Source: Synaphobranchus kaupii (Eukaryota > Chordata > Actinopteri > Anguilliformes > Synaphobranchidae). From it: a stretch of 64,000 nt of DNA. Made by a program: the position numbers and the translations under genes. The notes beneath the pieces are model-generated. The model was not told where the DNA came from and ran no database searches. It saw only the letters and a program-made list of their open reading frames with translations. The stretch's first letter is position 1. Each line of letters begins with the position of its first letter. The stretch covers positions 33,460,653 to 33,524,652 of the forward strand of contig CM056377.1 in NCBI GenBank assembly GCA_029718625.1. Direction: 5' to 3'. Below are positions 54,801 to 64,000 of this stretch, piece by piece.

Positions 54801-55802
54801 CTTGTCAAAACCTGAGTACACTTAGTATGGGGAGGATTAGTACTCCTTATACTTAAAAAAGTATATACTGACCAGTGCTGGTACAGTTAAAATGTCAAAA
54901 CAAAAACCAAAGTATGAGCAAAAACAAGCTTTGACAGAAACCGAGTGCAATTTGGCAGGGTACCAAAATAGGCAGTGAATGCTGGTCATTTAAAGCCAAA
55001 AAGCAACAAAAACAAACAAAGCAAAAAGCAAATGACAATGCATAATAAATAACATAGACACCAAAAAAAGCAGTCATGAAAATTTGGCTGTGAATATAAT
55101 TTGTGTGTAAGAAACACGTGAAACATATAAATAAAGCTTTGTGCACAAAAAACATAAAACATAGTGAGGACAAGCTGGGCCAGAGAAGGTGAATCTGCCT
55201 GAATGAAAGTAAAAACGGAAAAACAAACTCATTTTGCTGCCATTATTACATTAATGATGTAAATATACTAAATGGCATTAAGATAGGCATTGTACCTTTT
55301 CAAATCTTTTTTTTTTTTGTTGCGTTTTTTTCTTCCTCTTTTAAGAGAAAATACAGATTTCAAAATGAGTAGATACAGGCTCTGTAAAATACAAAAATTG
55401 ACAACCCAAAGCAGGTTTGTAGGAAAGTCTGAACGATGTTAAAAACCTCAGTCTTCAACTGCAAGGAGGGACATATGGCAAGCTTACAGTGGGTGCAGTT
55501 GGCTTTTACGAGCTCTGAACATTAAGCTTAATTTCACTGGACGTGACAGCATCACCATTTTCCTTTTTTTGAAGGCCCCCCCCCCCCCCCCCCCCAACAC
55601 ACCCAAAACCCCCACCCCCCAACCCCGGCAAGCTGTGGCACATCCTGACCCAATCAGAGGACATGGAGGTGAAGGATGGAGGTCAAGGGGAGGGTGGGTA
55701 TCTATCTGGATAGCTGTGCAGCGGGGCAATGACTCCCCCACCCTCCTCTCATTCCAACCTTCCCAGGTTGCTTTTTCTCCATTTTCTACAGCGCATTCTA
55801 CA
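45831..55802. other. AT-rich gene-free region, possibly including a long crtc1 3' UTR
   Basis: About 10 kb with no recognisable coding exon on either strand. It contains a hairpin repeat at 48941-49134, A-rich simple sequence at about 53908-53955 and a 20-bp C run at 55576-55595. The part nearest crtc1 (51-55.8 kb) is rich in T/A and has several minus-strand AATAAA motifs, for example near 53794. How much of it is transcribed cannot be told from sequence. Confidence 0.45.
48941..49134. repeat. Foldback repeat with nested perfect hairpin
   Basis: Outer arms of about 55 bp (tcagaaaaaaatatatgaga... and its complement ending ttttttctga) enclose an inner, perfectly paired 16-bp stem: ggcagtatgccttcat at 49011-49026 and atgaaggcatactgcc at 49040-49055, with a 13-base loop. 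MITE-like size; family unknown. Confidence 0.8.
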
Positions 55803-60244
<4,442 letters not shown>

Positions 60245-60300
60245 CTGTTGGAGGGAAGAGGCCTACACAGGATAATGTTACAGTTAAAGACGGACAGAGC

Positions 60301-60345
60301 CCCCGGGGGGTGGGGTGGGGGGGGGGGGGGGGGGTTTGGGGGGGG
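60301..60345. repeat. G-rich tract next to a crtc1 exon
   Basis: Nearly pure G with scattered T, about 45 bp. It begins about 57 bp upstream (in crtc1 sense) of the exon at 60158-60244, so it reads as a C-rich stretch shortly before the splice acceptor. Confidence 0.9.
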
Positions 60346-62134
60346 ACATCTGAGAGAGTGCCGTGCCTACGGCTGAGGGGAAACAAATATATATGTGCAC
60401 AGACACAGACACGCCGCCGACCACAACTACAAACAGCACAGCCCTGATGAGCAGCTGCTGCTCGCCTCTGGGCGGCCGCCAACAAAATAGAGGCGCGGCT
60501 CGTGTCCAGAATAGCCGCGATTACCTTCTCAGAGACCTTCTCTGCGTTTACGCAAACCGCTTAGTTACCTCCGTTTACAGTTCATGTCATAAACTGCTGG
60601 GTTGGTAGATTTGTGCAGAATATTTACAAGACACTACTTTCAAAGCTTGGCTCTGTTTTCAAGTGAAGCGAAGTGAATAATTCCGGTTGCTGTTGGTTTG
60701 AGAGGTCACGCATGAGCTCATCAAAATCGAGGCTCTCTTGTTGCCGTGAGGCCACGTCAGTATTTCGCCAAACTTCGTATGTGTGCAATTTCAAATGCAA
60801 CTGAGTTTCACTAATGAACACAAGTATTAATAATTAAACACCGTTATTAAAGATTGGGGGGGGGGGGGATAGTGCTTTATGCTTAAAAGGAACAGCATGG
60901 GGAAAATAGGAGCAAACATTATTTATTTTATTCCACCCTGATCAGAAGTCAGTGCTGGATGTTCAAAAGAGTTCATTAGCTCTGCCATCAGATGGAATTT
61001 GTGTGCATCTACATCCTCACCAGGCAATTCAGCCAGGGACGGATTCACCACACCGACTCCCTTTTCCACCAGCTATTGGGTGAACATAAAAAGGCTTTCC
61101 TTCTGTTTTCAAAGCACTGGGCTGGCAGGGAGAATGTGATATTCTCTCAGAAGCATGAGCACACTCTCTGAGGAGAAGAGGGGCAAAGTAAGAAAAGCAG
61201 AGGGCAGCTCAGTGAGGGAAACTCTCAGGATCTAGAGAAAGACTAGACTGGGCCCAGGCCCAGAGCAGGCTGACAAGGGCAGACCCAATGGTTGTGCGAC
61301 TCTTTTCACTAATTTACAGATTCTATACATCTGGCTTCACATACTGATTACGGAAGAGCACTGCGCTCATCAAGAATCGGAGAGATGTACATTCTGTCCC
61401 ATAGCAAGAAAAGTTTTGATGGGAATGCCGTTGTACGTCAGGAAACTACCTGCATTTCATTTGCTGCACAAGACGATAAGGCACTGCCTTGGAGACGACA
61501 AGAACCTTGACCAGAACGCAGCAGTTGTGGGACTGTAATTTAACATCTGCAGGGAGCTGTGAAGAAGGTTTTTGTTGTGGTGTTTAATACACATACAGTA
61601 TGCACAGCTGTAAGAGAGAGTGAAGAAAGGAGCTTGACATTACGCACTCCACTGACAACGAGGTGTCTGTAAGAGGATCAACGATTATGATCCAGTCACA
61701 TGATTCAGGTTGGACGGAGGTCTATCCAGTGCAGCAATGACACATTTCACCATCAGCCAACTGAGGCACTAGTAACAGCGTGCCGGCTGGGTCCTCAATA
61801 GGCCCTCGAGTTGATGTCCCAGATGAACTACCCTTCAAAAGGATCTTTCAATGAACATCGACTCAACGTGTCCTTGCAGACGGTTCACAAAAACTACATG
61901 CCGCATTCTTGAGAGCATGGTGATCATAGATCCCATTGACCCTCACAGCCAGATATCAACAGTCCATCACGGTCGCACATCCGTCACCGCGACCTTCAGT
62001 GACCGAACTCGATTCAACTGGTTTGAACTTGACAAGGTTAACCATTATTTTAAAATAGTGTATTTTTCAAACGTGGAATTATTTAAAGGCAACATGAACA
62101 ATGACAAAAAAAAAAAAACTGTTTCCCCCACCCG
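60346..62134 (-). other. crtc1 intronic sequence, no exon recognised
   Basis: Contains a G run at about 60857-60868. A 49-codon minus-strand open segment (60923-61072) is preceded by a possible acceptor, and a minus open frame at 60624-60821 has a Glu/Gln-rich peptide. Neither matches CRTC1 or another protein I recognise. Confidence 0.4.
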
Positions 62135-63479
62135 TTAAAGGTATACTATGTAGTTTCATTGTAAACAACTCGTTCTTTGTTTACATTAAAATTTTCTCCC
62201 CCAAAAAAAAACATTGTATGTATCCTTGTGGTCTAATAAACATGTTGAATGTATTTCCTACCTCATAAATTGTTCGCAAAGTGTTTTTTTGTTAATGTTT
62301 TGAATGCTACACTGTTGATATCCCACCGCCATTTTTAAAGCCAGAGACAGCTAAAATTGTGTAAACGTCACAAATGGGCGGTTCCTGCCATTTGGTTGAC
62401 ATGGCTAGGTCATGTAGGCAGGCTTCCACGTAAACTATTATTTTAGCTTAGGCGACTTCCCGTTAAGTACTTAGAATTTAGACATTTAGGGCCGAAACAT
62501 ACCTACATTACATTACAGTCATTTAGCAGACAATTTTATCCAAAGCGACATACAATAAGTGCATACAGAAACGTCATCGAAGTAACTACAGAACAGATAA
62601 GACAAAGCACATCCTTCCCATAACGTAGCAGCTATCCCTAGTAATGAACATTGAATGTAGTTCACAGTAAGCTGTACCTCACGCAAATATGCGAATGTGG
62701 ACGCTTCGAGCTACGCAAACAGTTTCTCTTTTGCCATGACATTTGTGAAAGACAAGCCAGAGCGTTGCAGCGAGGGACACTATTGAATTGAATTGAATAA
62801 CTTTTATTTTCCCTTTTGGGAACTTCAGTTGTAGCCCCAGCAACAACAAAAAGACAGAGACAGTGGGGCAGACCCACAGCACACAAACAAACATATCAAA
62901 TAAAGACATTCAATAGAATCATTTCATTAATCAAGTGAATTAAAGTGGAATACAGCCATGCTGCCATGATTAAAAATAGCCCCAGCTGTCCCGAGATGTC
63001 CAGTGGCATAGCAGGCAACAACAGGAAACAACTTTCTTGTTTCATCTGTGCTTTCCTGCGGTTTGTCTAACACAAATGTCATAGCAAAAGAAAAACTGTT
63101 TGTGTAGCTCGAAGCGTCCACGTTCGCGTATTTGCGTGAGGTATGTTTCTGCCCTTACTCATTAGCAAGATGTTTTCAGCCGCAGAGGTAACAATTTCTA
63201 GTCTTTGCTGTTTTGTATTGTTCAGTGTTAGATGTATGTCTTCGACTGTTTTAATGCAGTATGTTTTGGCAATACAGATGCAATGTATTGTCATGCCAAT
63301 AAAGCAAATTGAATTGAGTCCACGGTCAGGGAAAATACGTGTGAAACGTCACCACAATGCTCGTGCGTTGTTGTGCGTGTCTGAGAAGAACACGTGATAA
63401 GCAATTTTCGGGGAGCCCTTTTCTCCTACGTGCTCTATATCGCCATCTAGTGTTCTGAAACTACATAGTATACCTTTAA
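62135..63479. mobile_element. Nested foldback element with TTAA ends
   Basis: The ends ttaaaggtatactatgtagt (62135) and actacatagtatacctttaa (to 63479) are perfect inverted repeats of 24 bp. A second pair of inverted arms (about 62677-62760 and 63060-63142, sharing gtggacgcttcgagctac) lies inside. Between and around them are other repeats: a SINE tail in reverse (acattacattacagtcattt, about 62506) and gaatt-rich pieces near 62780 and 63305. TTAA at both edges could be a piggyBac-type target site, but no transposase is present. Confidence 0.75.
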
Positions 63480-64000
63480 TATATAAAGCTAATCTTGGAC
63501 AGACTGAAAAATGAATAATCTGGCAACCCTCAAGTTGGAGAATGCTTTGAGTCCAAGGCAGTGGTGGATTTCTGCATCTTCTCAAAGTAGATTTTTCTCA
63601 GACTGACTTAAAACAGCAGCACCTGGCATGATCAATTTAATGCACAAAAACAAAAAGGCTATCATCAGGCTTCATAATGCAATACAATGTGCCAGCTGTG
63701 CACTATAAATCCCTTCTTTCCTAATTTACTACATGTATCCCATTTCCACCACGACCATACAAAACAACTCCCTCAACAGCACTAATATGAGGGCTGACAA
63801 TCAGGTAATACAGTCACGTATAACTCTCTCTGCAGCTTTGAATGGATATTAAAAAAGAACAGACCTCAATCTGGAAAACAGTACTGAATTACACGTTCAC
63901 TTGGGCGGGCAGACGTTACCCCCTCAATTACTCACAAATAAATGACAAGGTAAATTCTCGGAAATTATTAGCCCTTCCTGCCAATGTGTGGACAGTTTCC
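63480..64000. other. Window end, nothing recognised
   Basis: Probably crtc1 intron; AT-rich, with no exon or repeat that I can support. Confidence 0.4.

Noticed and set aside
60624..60821. Minus open frame with a QQESLDFDELMRDL segment
   Set aside because: Protein-like composition but no recognisable family and no splice context. Not annotated as a gene.
60923..61072. Minus-strand 49-codon segment preceded by an AG, considered as an extra crtc1 exon
   Set aside because: The peptide does not resemble CRTC1 as I know it, and the segment ends in its own stop codon. It could be a terminal exon of something else, but there is no other support.

Overview
The window is vertebrate nuclear DNA, almost certainly from a teleost or other ray-finned fish. 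It holds multi-exon genes with GT-AG introns, several Tc1/mariner and hAT transposons of fish type, tRNA-derived SINEs, and many microsatellites and long G/C homopolymers. The species cannot be fixed from sequence alone.

Five protein-coding genes were rebuilt exon by exon: med26 (minus, 5135-12851, complete, 614 aa), smim7 (minus, 15607-17224, complete, 75 aa), tmem38a (plus, 20124 to about 26916, complete except for an apparent frameshift in the last exon), comp (plus, 30850-43552, complete, 19 exons, 752 aa) and crtc1 (minus, 55803-60244, only the last four coding exons recognised; the 5' part is probably beyond the window). From recalled knowledge, human 19p13.11 has MED26, SMIM7 and TMEM38A in this order and orientation, and CRTC1 and COMP as a tail-to-tail pair about 2 Mb away. 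The fish locus joins the two blocks.

Layout: 1-3.7 kb is a transposon pile-up (a long foldback element, a short Tc1-like element and a decayed Sleeping Beauty-like element). 4.2-12.9 kb is med26 with a 5.7 kb first intron. 15.6-17.2 kb is smim7. 17.2-20.1 kb is the intergenic region between the divergent smim7 and tmem38a, with a 737 bp hAT foldback element. 20.1-27.5 kb is tmem38a, with a hAT transposase relic in intron 1. 27.5-30.6 kb is intergenic. 30.6-43.9 kb is comp, with a TATA box, a 43-bp minisatellite in intron 4, SINEs, and a Tc1 element in intron 10. 44.3-45.8 kb is a 48-bp minisatellite. 45.8-55.8 kb is AT-rich DNA with no gene seen, perhaps partly crtc1 3' UTR. 55.8-64 kb is the 3' part of crtc1, with a (CA)77 tract and a 1.3 kb foldback element.

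The genes do not form one pathway. med26 encodes a Mediator subunit, crtc1 a CREB coactivator, tmem38a a sarcoplasmic-reticulum cation channel, comp a pentameric matrix thrombospondin, and smim7 a small membrane protein of unclear role. I found no new multi-gene system. The most interesting signals are in comp: a minisatellite that runs through the intron 4 splice acceptor into exon 5, an apparent GC-AG intron, a very weak intron 9 donor, and the RGD of the calcium-repeat region replaced by KGD while a new RGD lies in the linker after the coiled coil.
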